DNA of 64,000 bases from an uncultured Sulfitobacter sp. (GTDB taxonomy: Bacteria > Pseudomonadota > Alphaproteobacteria > Rhodobacterales > Rhodobacteraceae): positions 62,001 to 126,000 of the forward strand of contig NZ_CANMFS010000003.1 of the NCBI RefSeq assembly GCF_947497275.1, read 5' to 3'. The notes under the pieces were generated by a model. That model was not told the origin of the DNA, did no database searches, and was given only the letters and a program-made list of their open reading frames with translations. This document shows, piece by piece, positions 8,851-18,959 of this stretch (position 1 is the stretch's first letter; each line of letters opens with the position of its first letter). The position numbers were made by a program, and so were the translations under genes.

Positions 8851-11800
8851 TCCTTTTCGAAGAAGACCCCCAAGCCCGAATTACCGTCCGACCCCAGCGT
8901 CGCCTTGCCTTTCAGGTTTGGTGTGATGTCAAGGTTCAGGGACACTTCTCCGGTGCCGTCAGAGGCGGCGGTCACGTCGGTGTAGATGTTCTCGCTGAGA
9001 TATTTGCCGATCCGCAACGCCGTCTCGCCGCTGTCCGTGGTCGTCACGTCCAGATCGTCGAGACCGAACTGGTTGCGCAGGTTGCCCACCAGGCCGGTAC
9101 CTCCGCGTCCTGCAAGCGTGGCAACGGCATTGGCCAGTTGCAGCGCCTGAAACGCCGAGATTTCCGAGATGTTGCGACCAAAGAGCAACTGCGCCAGCAC
9201 TTCGTCCTGCGGCGCGGACGGTGTGCTTTCGAAAGTCACCTCAGGTGCATCGGCGGGACCGGAAACAATCACGCTGACCTCCCCGGTGGATGTAGAGGTG
9301 GTCGAGACGAACCGGATGTAGGGGACGAAATCCCCCTGGAATGTCGCGGAACCTTCGACAAGATTGAACCGCTTGCCGAGAATGTCTAGGCGTCCGCGCA
9401 AAAGCTCGAACCGGCCCGCCGAGATGATATCATTGGTCGTGCCGGTCAGGCGCAGGGTGCCACCCAATTCCGCATCCAGACCGCGGCCACGCACGAATAT
9501 GCGACCCGGCGCATTGACCGTAACGTCGATGCCAAAGCCCGAACCGCTGGATCCACGCTCAACCGGGTCGGTACCGTCCTGCGCACCGATCAACCCCGCC
9601 TTGCGGCGCGTGGCGACTGCATCGCTTGGCGGACGAATATGTTGGATCGGAGGAATGTCACCGATGCTCGTCAGTCCGGTTGAGGGGACGTTGACCGTCG
9701 TTTCGCCGACGTTTACCTCACCGGTGATACGCGCCCCGCCCGTAAGCGGACCCACGACCTGAAGGGCCGCGTCGACCGTCGTGGTGTAGAGACGCGGATC
9801 CGTTAATTCGACCTGTTGCAAGCGGATGTCTATATCGGCGGGAAACGCACCGGTCAGACCGACCCCGCCCTGAATTGAAACCTGCCCGCCACCCGAAGCG
9901 TTGCCGGTGATATCCAGGGTCGCGCGGCTGTCGGCCAGACGCACGTTTGCTGCAATGCCCTCGATGCCGACACGCAGGTTCGGCGCGCTCAGCGTGGCGT
10001 TGGTCGTTTGGATCGTGCCGGTGACGGAGCCGAGGGACGCAGGCCCATTCACGCTCAGATCAAAGGACGCCTGCCCCTGCAGACTGCGCGGGGCGATGAA
10101 CGGGCCCGCCAGCCCCAGTGGTGCATTGCCATTGACGTCGATGTCCAGATTGCCGTCATTGCCGACAAGACCGGCAACTGTGGCCTGTGTGCCGGATGGC
10201 CCGCGCGCAGTGGTATCCAGACGCCATCCCTGCTGTGTCTTGTTGGCGGATCCATCGACGTTCAACGGGCCGTTCAGGCCCGGCACGACGGCACCGAGGT
10301 TGGGCATGGCTACCGTGAAATCGACGGCGGCGTCCGGCCCGGTCACCACCCCGCGCGCGGAGGCGCGCGTGCTGTAGGGACCGGTGGCATTCGTGTCGAC
10401 CGAAATGCCCTGCGGGGTTTGTTGAACCGTTCCCGTCGCGGCAAGCGGTCCGCTGACACCCGAAACCAGTGGCGCGACGTTCGGCACCGATACGTCAAAG
10501 GTCAACGACATATCCGGCCCGGTTGCCAGCCCTTCGACAAGCGCGCGTGCGCCGTACGGGCCGCTGGCCTCGGTAACGATGAAGAACCCTTTGTCGGTCT
10601 GGCGCAGCTGCCCCGTCGCGCGCAACGCGCCGTTGACCTGCGGCACAATGGGTTGCAAATTCGGCACCGACACGTCGAAATTCACGTCCAGTGCGGGGGT
10701 AAGCGCCCCCTGGACCGTGGCCGTCGCGTTGTAGGGTCCGCTGGCGTCGGTATCGATCTCGAAACCGCTTTCGGTCTGGCGCAACCGCCCGGAAAGATCC
10801 AGAGGCCCGGAAACCTGCGGTGTTACCACACTGAGTTCGGGAATATTCAGATCAAAACGCACGTCGACCTGTGGCGTCACGAGCCCGTTGATGTCCGCTG
10901 TGGCCTCGAACGGACCCAGGGCATCGGTTTGCAAGAGCCACCCCTGCGGGGTCTGGCGCAACGTGCCCTGCGCGTTCAACGATCCTTCGACCTGCTCTGC
11001 GAAAGGCTCCAGATCCGGCACCCGCGCGGAGAAGCTGATTTCGGCGTCCGGACCGGTGGCAAGGCCCTCCACCGATATCGTCGATGCGTAGGGGCCGTTC
11101 GCGTCGACATCAACGCGCCATCCTGCTGCATCCTGCACGGCACGGCCCGAAACGGTGACTTCTCCCTCATACTGCGGTACGATCTGCGAGATATCACGCA
11201 GGATCACGTCCGCCGTGACGCTGCTGTTCTCACTCATCAACTCAGCCGCACCGGTAAAGCGCAGGCTTGCATTGTTCAGCTCCAGGTCGCGCAGGAAGGT
11301 GCCATTGGTGTTGCGCACCGCCATCAGCGACAGATCCGTGCGGCCCTCGAGCAGCGTGTCGGCCTGTGCGATACCTGTCTTGATATCGGTCGCCGTACCG
11401 CTGGCCTGCAGATCGAACGCGCCGCTCAACGGTGTAGCCTTGCCTTTGAGCGCCAGAGACGCCTCTCCATCAAGCTCGCGCCCTGCCAGCGCGGAAAATC
11501 GGCCAAGATCGGATGCCGTCAGGGTTGCGTCAAGGTCGGTTTCCAGACCCGCGCCAACGCCGCTGATCGCGACTGAGCCGCGCAACCCGTATTCCGTCCC
11601 CGCAAGATCGAGATTGGAAATGCGAAAAGGCTGACCTTCCACGAAGTTGATTTCGGTACTTCCTTCGATGTTCTGCCCCACCGCTTCGGCAAGCGCCGGA
11701 TCGCTCACCGCGAGGCCCTGAAGCGCAAAGTTCACCGTGCCGCGCAACTGGCCGATGCTACCTTGGGCACCGGTGATCGTTCCCGTCGAGCGCAAGGTCG

Positions 11801-12992
11801 CCTCCGCGATGTCCGCTTCGGTGGTCTTCAGACCGGCGATGTCGAACACGGCTTCGTAGGTGTCGCCCTGCGCCGCATCAAAATCGACATTCAGAACAAC
11901 CCGATCAACGGTGGTTTCGCCACCTGCGCCGGGCACGAGGACCGGTGCACCGTCGGCACTGGCCACCGTTCCTTCGATGTCGATGAACGCCGGCCATTTT
12001 TCTTCGGACAACCGCAGACGCCCGGACAGATCGACCGCCGCCGCGCTGAGCGACAGGTCATTGACCTCCACCGCGCCGCCCGCTTCGATCAGCGCATCTG
12101 CCTTCAACGTAACGGATGGTCCGAAGAAATCACGATATTCCGGCAAGATCACGGCGGTGATGTCGCCACCGATATCGGCGACGATCCGGCGATCCGGGTC
12201 GTTCTCGTCGCCTTGGGTAATTAGCGTCACCTGCCCAGCCAGACGTTCATCTCCGTCGGTGTCGATCTCGATATCGGTGACAAGATTGTTCAGAGGACCG
12301 TCTGCGGCAATCGTCAGATCGATCGAAGGATTGCCGGGAATGTTGAGCAGGACAGAAGCGATACCCGCTTCCTCCTCGCTCAGGCTGATCATAGCGTCAA
12401 GCGTTTCGGCGTCCCGGTCCAGCGTTGCGGTGATATCAAAACTGCCGCGTTTCCCGTCAGTGCGGCTAGCCTCGAAATCAAGATCGAGGCCATCGTCGTT
12501 CAGCAATGCCCGAGCGGTCAACTGCAACTGAACCGCTTCGCCCGTCAAAGCCGCGCCAAGGTCGGCCTGCGCGATGTTGATCCGTTGGATGTCGATGGAT
12601 ACCGGCAGCTCGGGCAATTGAGGAAGGGTGAAGGGTTCGGCTTCGGGGTCGGGCAGCGCCGCCTCCTCGCTCTTGGGGAGTCGCGGAATGTCGATGCGGG
12701 CCGCGCTCAACTCTTCCACCTCAAGGCGGCCACGCAACAATGCGGACCGGTTCCAGTCGAGTACTACGTCCTCGAGTGTGAGCCAGATGCCCTCGGCATC
12801 GGCAATCGTCATTCGATCGAATGAGGCCTGCGACGAAAGCGCACCGCGAAATCCCTCCAGGTTCACGTCCCGCCCTGCTCCGCTGAGCAGTTCCTGGATC
12901 TTGCGGGTCAGAAAGCCCTTGTCGTCTTCCTGGGCGAAAGCGGGGGTGGAGATCAGCGCGAGCGCCAGAAGAAAGAACCGCAAGATACGCAT
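8844..12992 (-). CDS. tamB: Translocation and assembly module protein TamB
   Basis: 1382 residues beginning with a signal/anchor (RILRFFLLALALISTPAFA). A long beta-rich region built of repeating units follows, then a C-terminal TamB (DUF490) domain with AQLLFGRNISEISAFQALQLA and the ending VFFEKDY. TamB spans the periplasm and works with TamA in the outer membrane, in autotransporter insertion or phospholipid transport. It lies directly downstream of tamA: the tamA stop and tamB start share position 12992, so the pair is co-translated. Six related 59-residue units occupy the middle of the protein (see the repeat entry). Length is in the usual family range. Confidence 0.93.
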   Translation of the reverse strand: MRILRFFLLALALISTPAFAQEDDKGFLTRKIQELLSGAGRDVNLEGFRGALSSQASFDRMTIADAEGIWLTLEDVVLDWNRSALLRGRLEVEELSAARIDIPRLPKSEEAALPDPEAEPFTLPQLPELPVSIDIQRINIAQADLGAALTGEAVQLQLTARALLNDDGLDLDFEASRTDGKRGSFDITATLDRDAETLDAMISLSEEEAGIASVLLNIPGNPSIDLTIAADGPLNNLVTDIEIDTDGDERLAGQVTLITQGDENDPDRRIVADIGGDITAVILPEYRDFFGPSVTLKADALIEAGGAVEVNDLSLSAAAVDLSGRLRLSEEKWPAFIDIEGTVASADGAPVLVPGAGGETTVDRVVLNVDFDAAQGDTYEAVFDIAGLKTTEADIAEATLRSTGTITGAQGSIGQLRGTVNFALQGLAVSDPALAEAVGQNIEGSTEINFVEGQPFRISNLDLAGTEYGLRGSVAISGVGAGLETDLDATLTASDLGRFSALAGRELDGEASLALKGKATPLSGAFDLQASGTATDIKTGIAQADTLLEGRTDLSLMAVRNTNGTFLRDLELNNASLRFTGAAELMSENSSVTADVILRDISQIVPQYEGEVTVSGRAVQDAAGWRVDVDANGPYASTISVEGLATGPDAEISFSARVPDLEPFAEQVEGSLNAQGTLRQTPQGWLLQTDALGPFEATADINGLVTPQVDVRFDLNIPELSVVTPQVSGPLDLSGRLRQTESGFEIDTDASGPYNATATVQGALTPALDVNFDVSVPNLQPIVPQVNGALRATGQLRQTDKGFFIVTEASGPYGARALVEGLATGPDMSLTFDVSVPNVAPLVSGVSGPLAATGTVQQTPQGISVDTNATGPYSTRASARGVVTGPDAAVDFTVAMPNLGAVVPGLNGPLNVDGSANKTQQGWRLDTTARGPSGTQATVAGLVGNDGNLDIDVNGNAPLGLAGPFIAPRSLQGQASFDLSVNGPASLGSVTGTIQTTNATLSAPNLRVGIEGIAANVRLADSRATLDITGNASGGGQVSIQGGVGLTGAFPADIDIRLQQVELTDPRLYTTTVDAALQVVGPLTGGARITGEVNVGETTVNVPSTGLTSIGDIPPIQHIRPPSDAVATRRKAGLIGAQDGTDPVERGSSGSGFGIDVTVNAPGRIFVRGRGLDAELGGTLRLTGTTNDIISAGRFELLRGRLDILGKRFNLVEGSATFQGDFVPYIRFVSTTSTSTGEVSVIVSGPADAPEVTFESTPSAPQDEVLAQLLFGRNISEISAFQALQLANAVATLAGRGGTGLVGNLRNQFGLDDLDVTTTDSGETALRIGKYLSENIYTDVTAASDGTGEVSLNLDITPNLKGKATLGSDGNSGLGVFFEKDY
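10130..11170 (-). repeat. Tandem 59-residue coding repeats inside tamB
   Basis: Six consecutive units of about 177 bases are visible. Each encodes a pattern like VPNL-P-VPQVSGPL---G-LRQT--G---T-A-GPY-A-A-VEGL-TGPD. The GPY/GPF core recurs as ANGPYAST, ALGPFEAT, ASGPYNAT, ASGPYGAR, ATGPYSTR and ARGPSGTQ at a near-constant spacing. The units are diverged at DNA level, so duplication is old or under selection. They probably add rungs to the TamB beta-taco groove. Confidence 0.75.
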
Positions 12993-14797
12993 TAGAATGA
13001 CTGCCCGATACCGATATAAACTTGGAAATCCTCGCCCGTTTCCGGGCCCGATGTCGGCACCGCTACATCAAGGCGGATGGGGCCGATCCCGGTGTTGTAG
13101 CGCAGGCCCAGACCGGCCCCCGAATGCCACGTGCCGTCGCCGTTATAGAACTCTTCTTCGCCAACATATCCTGCGTCGGCAAAGGCCACCAGACCGATGC
13201 TGTCGGTAACGCCGACGCGCACCTCGGCCGAAAGCCCGACAAAGGACCGCCCGCCGATGGTTTCATCGCCAATCGGCACCCCGAGCGTCTGGTAAGGCTG
13301 GCCGCGCACGGTACCCCCGCCGCCAGAGTAGAACAGGTAGTCCGCCGGTGCCTCGTCGAGGCTGGGTCCGTAGACCGAGCCGAGCTGACCGCGCAGTGCG
13401 AATGTGACCGGCCGTTCGGTACCGAGTGTCTTGTAACCGCGCGCATCCACATAGGACCGCACACCGTTGTCCGCGCCCGAAATCGCCACGAACGGCGTCA
13501 CGTCGGCATTGAGATAGTAACCATTGAGTGCATTCAGCCTGTTGTCACGGTAATCGAACTGGGCGCTGAGCGGCAGGGTCAGCAAGGTATAGCGGTTCTC
13601 GCCGAACACGTCCCGCGTCAAGCCGCGGCGGAAGCCGACCCCAAGGGTGTATGTCCGTTCCGTCGATGCGATCCGCTTGATACCGGCTTCGAGATCCAAT
13701 TGGCGAGAGAAATAGGACACTTCGTTAAGTTCCTCGATCTCTGCGAGGGCATAGAAATCGGTGTCTTCGTTAAAGGTGGCGGGTCGTTCAAAGCGGACGG
13801 CAAGGCGATAATCGGTGCCTCCCGTATCGCCACCGATCCCGCTCACCTCGGCATCAAACCGCAGGCGTTCGGCACCGCCCAGCAAATTGCGATGCAACCA
13901 GTACGCGCTTACGGTTAAACCCTCCTGCGTCGACAATTCCGCACCGAAACCAAGACGCCGCTTCGGTGCATCCACGACCTGAGCTGTGATGGGCAGGGTG
14001 TCATTCGGTCCGATCACGTCCGCTTCGCTGAGCGAGACGGCGCTGAACGCGCCGGTGCGTCGCAAACGCTCCGTTGCCAGCCGAATTTCCTCCGGTGAAA
14101 AAACCTCCTCCACGGGCAGTCCCGCAATGTCGAGTATGCGCTGCCGGCGCACGTCGCTTTCGCCCTCGATAGAAAGGGTTCCGAACCTCAGACGCGGGCC
14201 GGGCGCCAATACCAGATCGGCGCGGATTTCCCGGTCAGGGTGGTCGGCGACCAGATCTTGCGCAGCCAAAGCGGCCTTGGCATGGCCCTGACCGCGCCAA
14301 CCGTCCACACCCGCCGAAACCGTCGTCTTCAAAACGCCCAGACTGGCGGTTTCACCGACGGCAAACCCATCGGGAAGCTCGGTCCCCTGTGCGAGCGGGC
14401 CGATTTGCGCACGCCCAAACCGGAATTTCGGACCCTCTTCGACCGTGATGCGGACCGTGCCGATTGTGCCGGGGGGTTGCACGGGAGGTATATCCGCTGC
14501 CTCGCGTCCATCTACGCGAATGCTGATTGCGCCGCTGAAATAGCCGTTGTCGTAAAGCACGGCGAGCAGGCGTTTATAGTCGGCCTGTGCTGCCGCGAGA
14601 ACTTCTGCCGTAGAGGGTGGATTGTCTTCAAGCAGGGTCTGTTCGATCAACAGAGAGCCGCCGCGCAGTTCGGATTCTAGATCTTCGTCCGACACTCCTG
14701 TCAAACTGACGTCTGCCGCATGAGCCGAAAACGCGGCAAAACAAACCAAAGCCGTCGCTGCAATCCACTGCTTCGACCCGAACTGCGCTATACGCAT
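12992..14797 (-). CDS. tamA: TamA, BamA/Omp85-family outer membrane assembly factor
   Basis: About 601 residues from the chosen ATG at 14797. A signal peptide (RIAQFGSKQWIAATALVCF ending in SAHA) is followed by POTRA-like domains. A 16-strand barrel region includes DFYALAEIEELNEVSYFSRQ, YSGGGGTVRGQPYQTLG (the conserved loop L6 VRGY-like motif appears as VRGQ) and the C-terminal phenylalanine of GIGQSF that serves as the barrel-assembly signal. TamA partners with TamB. An ATG three codons upstream (14806), with GAGGG just before it, is equally possible. The frame is open further to 14920, but that extension has no signal peptide character. Confidence 0.92.
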   Translation of the reverse strand: MRIAQFGSKQWIAATALVCFAAFSAHAADVSLTGVSDEDLESELRGGSLLIEQTLLEDNPPSTAEVLAAAQADYKRLLAVLYDNGYFSGAISIRVDGREAADIPPVQPPGTIGTVRITVEEGPKFRFGRAQIGPLAQGTELPDGFAVGETASLGVLKTTVSAGVDGWRGQGHAKAALAAQDLVADHPDREIRADLVLAPGPRLRFGTLSIEGESDVRRQRILDIAGLPVEEVFSPEEIRLATERLRRTGAFSAVSLSEADVIGPNDTLPITAQVVDAPKRRLGFGAELSTQEGLTVSAYWLHRNLLGGAERLRFDAEVSGIGGDTGGTDYRLAVRFERPATFNEDTDFYALAEIEELNEVSYFSRQLDLEAGIKRIASTERTYTLGVGFRRGLTRDVFGENRYTLLTLPLSAQFDYRDNRLNALNGYYLNADVTPFVAISGADNGVRSYVDARGYKTLGTERPVTFALRGQLGSVYGPSLDEAPADYLFYSGGGGTVRGQPYQTLGVPIGDETIGGRSFVGLSAEVRVGVTDSIGLVAFADAGYVGEEEFYNGDGTWHSGAGLGLRYNTGIGPIRLDVAVPTSGPETGEDFQVYIGIGQSF

Positions 14798-15062
14798 TAT
14801 ACCCATACCCTCAAATACCGCCACCGGGTCCGGTCCGCTTGCGCGCGCACTCTTCAAACCTGCGACTTCGACACCCAATTTTTGCGTAGTATCGACTAAT
14901 TCCACAACTTCGCAAACCACATTCTGAGGTACCTAGTGTGAAACGTGCCTTTGGCACACCAAAATGCCACCGCGCGGAAAATTATTTCGCGCTGGTCCTG
15001 GCTGGTGGTCTGACATGCGCGTCCAGAGGCGCTGGATGGGCAAGCCGACCCGGGTACGGTTC
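14798..15062. other. Intergenic region between hemN and tamA
   Basis: About 265 bases on the 3' side of hemN and 5' side of tamA. It contains short hairpins such as GTGCC-TTT-GGCAC near 14947 but no gene. The open tamA frame across 14807-14920 reads VVELVDT, which resembles tRNA read-through translations, but the required D- and T-arm features are missing. The tamA promoter is probably here. Confidence 0.4.
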
Positions 15063-16418
15063 TCAAATCGCAGAGGAGTGGCTTGACCCTGCCTGCGCGA
15101 AGCCGTCGATAAAGCTGGCCACGATGCGGACCAGCTGGCGAAACTCAGGCTGCATCTTCAGCCCGCCTCTGGAGATGAAAAAGACATCCGGGAACCGCGA
15201 CATCAGCGAAACCGCCGTCCGTCTGATCAATGCTTCGCTTTTCGGGAATTTCTCGCGCAGCGCATCCTCGCGAAAGGCGAAACGACACATCAGATCCTCG
15301 ATCATCATCGCGACGAGTTGATCGTGATCCGTCATTACATAGCCCCTGCGCCCCGCCAAGCCGGTTGTTTCGATCCGCCGTAGATAGGTGGATGTCGCCG
15401 GTTGGTTCTGGACGTAGCCGTGCGGGAACCGCGAAATCGACGACGCGCCCAGCCCAATGAGGGCAGCGCAGCGGTCGTCGGTATATCCCTGGAAATTCCG
15501 CCGCAGCCGCCCTTCACGTGCGGCGATGGCGAGCGGATCGTCTGGCATTGCAAAATGATCGATGCCGATCGCCTCGTAGCCGCGATCGCACAGCACGTCG
15601 CGCGTCATCTCGGCAAGGCCCAGCCGGGCCTCGTTGTCCGGCAGATCCTCGGTGCGGATCAGCATTTGACGTTTTGATATCCACGGCACATGGGCATAGC
15701 CGTAGATCGCCAGCCGGTCGGGGCGCAGATCGCCGACGTGCCGAAGCGTTTGCGCAAAGCTCTCGGTGGTTTGATGCGGCAACCCGTAGAGCAGATCAAA
15801 GTTCACGCCCCCGATCCCGGCGCCGCGCACGATGTCGACGACCCGCCGCGTCTGTTCAAGCGATTGCGCGCGCCCGATCGCAGCCTGAACCTTTTGGGTG
15901 AAGTCCTGCACGCCGATGCTGGCACGGTTCATGCCGAACGCAAGCAGCGTCTTCAGTACGCTGTCCGAAGCGTCCGTCGGGTCGATCTCGACGGAGAATT
16001 CAAGTGTCTCCGCTGGTTTGAAATTGGCAAAGAGGGTTTCGAGCAGGCGCTGCATCGTCCGCGCAGACAGGATCGTCGGAGTGCCGCCACCCAAATGCAG
16101 ACGCCCCATCCTGATGCCTGCAGGCAGCGTGGCGCGGACGCTTGCAATTTCCTTGCGCAACACATCGACGTAATCATCCACGGGCCTGCGTGTCTTGGTG
16201 CCTTGCGTCCGGCAGGCACAGAACCAGCACAGCCGCCGGCAGAACGGAATATGGATGTAGATCGACACCACGGCGGCGCCCGGGACAGCGCGCAACCAGT
16301 TCAGTTGCTGCACCTGCCCCGCGTCCGGCGCGAAGTGGTTCGCGGGCGGATAACTGGTGTAGCGCGGCACCTGTGCGTCAAATAGGCCGTAATGGCGAAG
16401 TCGGTCGATCTTTTCCAT
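15063..16418 (-). CDS. hemN: Oxygen-independent coproporphyrinogen III oxidase
   Basis: 451 residues. A radical-SAM enzyme converting coproporphyrinogen III to protoporphyrinogen IX without oxygen. Diagnostic segments are VPRYTSYPPA, the cluster-binding CRRLCWFC (CX3CX2C) after IHIPF, HLGGGTPT, EIDPTD and GLPHQT. The ATG at 16418 is chosen over the longer frame from 16451 because the family starts near MEKIDRL. It is divergent from fnrL, and the 14-bp FNR box at 16454-16467 lies 36 bases upstream of the start, fitting oxygen-dependent expression. It supplies haem for the neighbouring cbb3 oxidase when oxygen is low. Confidence 0.95.
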   Translation of the reverse strand: MEKIDRLRHYGLFDAQVPRYTSYPPANHFAPDAGQVQQLNWLRAVPGAAVVSIYIHIPFCRRLCWFCACRTQGTKTRRPVDDYVDVLRKEIASVRATLPAGIRMGRLHLGGGTPTILSARTMQRLLETLFANFKPAETLEFSVEIDPTDASDSVLKTLLAFGMNRASIGVQDFTQKVQAAIGRAQSLEQTRRVVDIVRGAGIGGVNFDLLYGLPHQTTESFAQTLRHVGDLRPDRLAIYGYAHVPWISKRQMLIRTEDLPDNEARLGLAEMTRDVLCDRGYEAIGIDHFAMPDDPLAIAAREGRLRRNFQGYTDDRCAALIGLGASSISRFPHGYVQNQPATSTYLRRIETTGLAGRRGYVMTDHDQLVAMMIEDLMCRFAFREDALREKFPKSEALIRRTAVSLMSRFPDVFFISRGGLKMQPEFRQLVRIVASFIDGFAQAGSSHSSAI

Positions 16419-16453
16419 GTTAGACGGTATGGTCGAATCAAACGCCCCCAACT

Positions 16454-16467
16454 TTGACCCAGATCAA
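16454..16467. promoter_or_regulatory. FNR/FnrL box between hemN and fnrL
   Basis: TTGACCCAGATCAA is a complete match to the TTGA-N6-TCAA dyad bound by FNR-family regulators. It lies in the 52-base gap between the divergent hemN and fnrL starts. It ends three bases before the fnrL ATG, a position suited to autorepression, and stands upstream of hemN. Identical to the box before ccoG. Confidence 0.9.
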
Positions 16468-16470
16468 CGT

Positions 16471-17202
16471 ATGCCAAATACCGCCCTTGCCCCCGTGGGT
16501 TGCCAGAATTGTCCGATCCGCCATCGCGCGGTCTGCTCACGGTGTGATGAACACGAGCTGTCGCGCCTGGATGCGATGAAGACCTATCGCAGCTACGCGG
16601 CGGGTGACACGATCCTGTGGCGCGGCGAGCCGTTGGAATTCGTGGCATCGGTCGTCAGCGGCGTTGCCGCCCTGTCGAAAACGCTCGAAGACGGACGCAC
16701 TCAGATGGTCGGCCTTTTGCTGCCGTCGGATTTTATCGGGCGGCCCGGTCGGCGCCAGATCGAATTCGACGTGACGGCCACGTCGGAGGTGACCCTGTGC
16801 TGTTTTGAACGCCGCCCGTTCGAGCGGCTGGTCGAGGAAACCCCGAATGTGGCCCAGCGTTTGATGGAGCTAGCATTGGACGAATTGGACGCGGCACGCG
16901 ACTGGATGCTGCTGTTGGGCCGCAAGACCGCGCGCGAGAAAATCGCCACATTCATCGAAATGCTGGCACGACGATCCAACCCGGACGGTACGGCTGATCC
17001 GTCCAGGTTGGCCCTGCCGATGACCCGCGACCAGATCGCCAACTACCTCGGTCTCACGCTGGAAACCGTCAGCCGCCAGTTCAGCGCGCTGAAGAAGGAC
17101 GGCATCATCGATTTCACCGACCGCCGCAGTTTTACAGTCACCGATCTGGCCGCGCTACACGACGAGACCGGTGATGATGCGGATGGCGGTATCGTTCCGT
17201 AA
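16471..17202 (+). CDS. fnrL: FnrL, Crp/Fnr-family oxygen-sensing transcriptional regulator
   Basis: 243 residues from the ATG at 16471. The N-terminus has GCQNCPIRHRAVCSRC, giving cysteines 11, 14, 22 and 25, and a further CC pair lies in the sensor core (EVTLCCFERRPF). These can ligate the oxygen-labile [4Fe-4S] cluster of FNR proteins. A cyclic-nucleotide-like beta-roll follows, then a C-terminal helix-turn-helix (MTRDQIANYLGLTLETVSRQ) with the E-SR residues that read TTGA half-sites. It is the likely activator at the ccoN, ccoG and hemN promoters. The frame extends back to 16417, but the conserved part begins at 16471. An FNR box directly abuts the start, suggesting self-regulation. Confidence 0.95.
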   Translation: MPNTALAPVGCQNCPIRHRAVCSRCDEHELSRLDAMKTYRSYAAGDTILWRGEPLEFVASVVSGVAALSKTLEDGRTQMVGLLLPSDFIGRPGRRQIEFDVTATSEVTLCCFERRPFERLVEETPNVAQRLMELALDELDAARDWMLLLGRKTAREKIATFIEMLARRSNPDGTADPSRLALPMTRDQIANYLGLTLETVSRQFSALKKDGIIDFTDRRSFTVTDLAALHDETGDDADGGIVP

Positions 17203-17225
17203 AGTTTCACTCTTTTGCCTCTAGC

Positions 17226-17239
17226 TTGATCCAGATCAA
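17226..17239 (+). promoter_or_regulatory. FNR/FnrL box upstream of ccoN
   Basis: TTGATCCAGATCAA is a perfect TTGA-N6-TCAA dyad centred about 91 bases before the ccoN ATG. If placed at -41.5 it would predict a transcript starting near 17274. It shares the central CCAGA with the two other boxes in this cluster. Confidence 0.9.
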
Positions 17240-17323
17240 AGAGGGGTCGAACGGAGGATGAATAGAAGACCCCCGGGGACTGCCGCGACATTTGCGGTAA
17301 TTCGGAATTCGAGGGCTTTATTC

Positions 17324-18949
17324 ATGGACTACGTCAAACTCATAATACTAGGGCTCGTCACCCTGCTTGCCGCGATCGCGAGCAGTTGGGCGCACGATCT
17401 GGCCTACCAGGTGCATGCGGTGCTCATCATGCTCATCGCAGGCGCCATGTTCATCTGGGTGCTGCGCAATACCGACGAGCCGGTGGTCGCGACGCCCGAT
17501 CAGGGCATATACGTCGACGGAGTGATCCGCGCAGGCGTGATTGCTACGGCTTTCTGGGGGCTTGCTGGTTTTCTGGTGGGGACATTCATCGCCTTTCAGC
17601 TGGCCTTCCCCGAGCTGAATTTCGACTGGGGACAGCCGTTCACGAACTTTGGCCGTCTGCGCCCGCTGCACACCAGCGCTGTGATTTTCGCATTCGGCGG
17701 CAACGCCCTGATCGCGACATCGTTCTACGTGGTGCAGCGCACCAGCGGGGTGAAGCTCTGGGGGGGCAACACCGCCTGGTTCGTATTCTGGGGCTACCAG
17801 CTTTTCATCGTTCTGGCCGCGACGGGCTATTTGCTGGGTGCGACACAGTCCAAGGAATACGCAGAGCCCGAATGGTACGTCGACATCTGGCTGACGGTGA
17901 TTTGGCTCGCTTATTTGGCGGTGTTCATGGGCACCATCATCCACCGGCGTGAAAAGCACATCTATGTGGCCAACTGGTTCTACCTCGCGTTCATCATCAC
18001 GGTGGCGATGCTGCATGTGGTCAACAACCTGTCCATTCCGGTCAGCATCTGGGGTTCCAAGTCCGTGCAGGTGTTCTCCGGCGTACAGGATGCGATGACC
18101 CAGTGGTGGTACGGTCACAACGCGGTGGGCTTTTTCCTGACGGCGGGTTTCCTTGGCATGATGTACTATTTCGTGCCCAAGCAAGCGGGTCGCCCGATCT
18201 ACAGCTACAAGTTGTCGATCATCCACTTCTGGGCACTGATCTTCCTGTACATCTGGGCGGGTCCGCACCACCTGCACTATACCGCCCTGCCCGACTGGGC
18301 CGCGACGCTTGGCATGGTGTTCTCGATCGTTTTGTGGATGCCCTCGTGGGGCGGCATGATCAACGGCCTGATGACGTTGCAAGGCGCTTGGGACAAGCTG
18401 CGCACCGACCCGATCCTGCGGATGTTCGTGCTGTCGCTTGGTTTCTACGGCATGTCCACTTTCGAGGGGCCGATGATGTCGATCCGCGCGGTGAACTCGC
18501 TGTCGCACTACACCGACTGGACCATCGGACATGTCCACTCCGGCGCGCTGGGATGGAACGGCATGATCACCTTCGCTTGCCTCTATTTCCTTACACCCAA
18601 ACTTTGGGGTCGCAAGCAGATGCATTCCATGGCCGCGATCAACTGGCACTTCTGGCTCGCGACGCTTGGCATCGTTCTGTACGCCTCGTCGATGTGGGTG
18701 ACAGGTATCATGGAAGGCCTGATGTGGCGTGAAGTGGATGATCAGGGCTTCCTCGTGAACTCGTTCGCCGACACCGTCAGCGCCAAGTTCCCGATGTATG
18801 TGGTGCGCGGTCTGGGTGGTGTGATGTTCCTGTCGGGGGCGATCATCATGTGCTGGAACATGTGGATGACCATCCGTGCCGGCAAACCCGCGACAGCGGC
18901 ATTGCCTGAAACACAAGCTGCGGCGCCTGTGGCGACTCCTGCGGAATAA
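17324..18949 (+). CDS. ccoN: Cytochrome c oxidase cbb3-type subunit I
   Basis: 541 residues and about a dozen membrane helices. It is the catalytic subunit of the high-affinity proton-pumping oxidase, binding haem b and the haem b3-CuB centre. Histidine-bearing segments include [50 protein letters not shown], and [17 protein letters not shown]. The ATG at 17324 is preferred, with GAGGG at 17311-17315, over a longer frame from 17258. It is first in ccoNOQP and is preceded by an FNR box. The C-terminus has an Ala/Pro-rich tail. Confidence 0.97.
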   Translation: MDYVKLIILGLVTLLAAIASSWAHDLAYQVHAVLIMLIAGAMFIWVLRNTDEPVVATPDQGIYVDGVIRAGVIATAFWGLAGFLVGTFIAFQLAFPELNFDWGQPFTNFGRLRPLHTSAVIFAFGGNALIATSFYVVQRTSGVKLWGGNTAWFVFWGYQLFIVLAATGYLLGATQSKEYAEPEWYVDIWLTVIWLAYLAVFMGTIIHRREKHIYVANWFYLAFIITVAMLHVVNNLSIPVSIWGSKSVQVFSGVQDAMTQWWYGHNAVGFFLTAGFLGMMYYFVPKQAGRPIYSYKLSIIHFWALIFLYIWAGPHHLHYTALPDWAATLGMVFSIVLWMPSWGGMINGLMTLQGAWDKLRTDPILRMFVLSLGFYGMSTFEGPMMSIRAVNSLSHYTDWTIGHVHSGALGWNGMITFACLYFLTPKLWGRKQMHSMAAINWHFWLATLGIVLYASSMWVTGIMEGLMWREVDDQGFLVNSFADTVSAKFPMYVVRGLGGVMFLSGAIIMCWNMWMTIRAGKPATAALPETQAAAPVATPAE

Positions 18950-18959
18950 GGAAAGAGTA

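Noticed and set aside
10008-11576. 522-codon plus-strand frame across tamB
   Set aside because: Antisense of the TamB repeats; composition is Arg/His-rich with no motif.
14807-14920. Possible tRNA on the minus strand upstream of tamA, because the translated extension reads VVELVDT, typical of mis-translated tRNA genes
   Set aside because: The D-loop GG and the T-loop TTCGANTC are absent and no acceptor stem pairs; treated as coincidence in an upstream extension of tamA.
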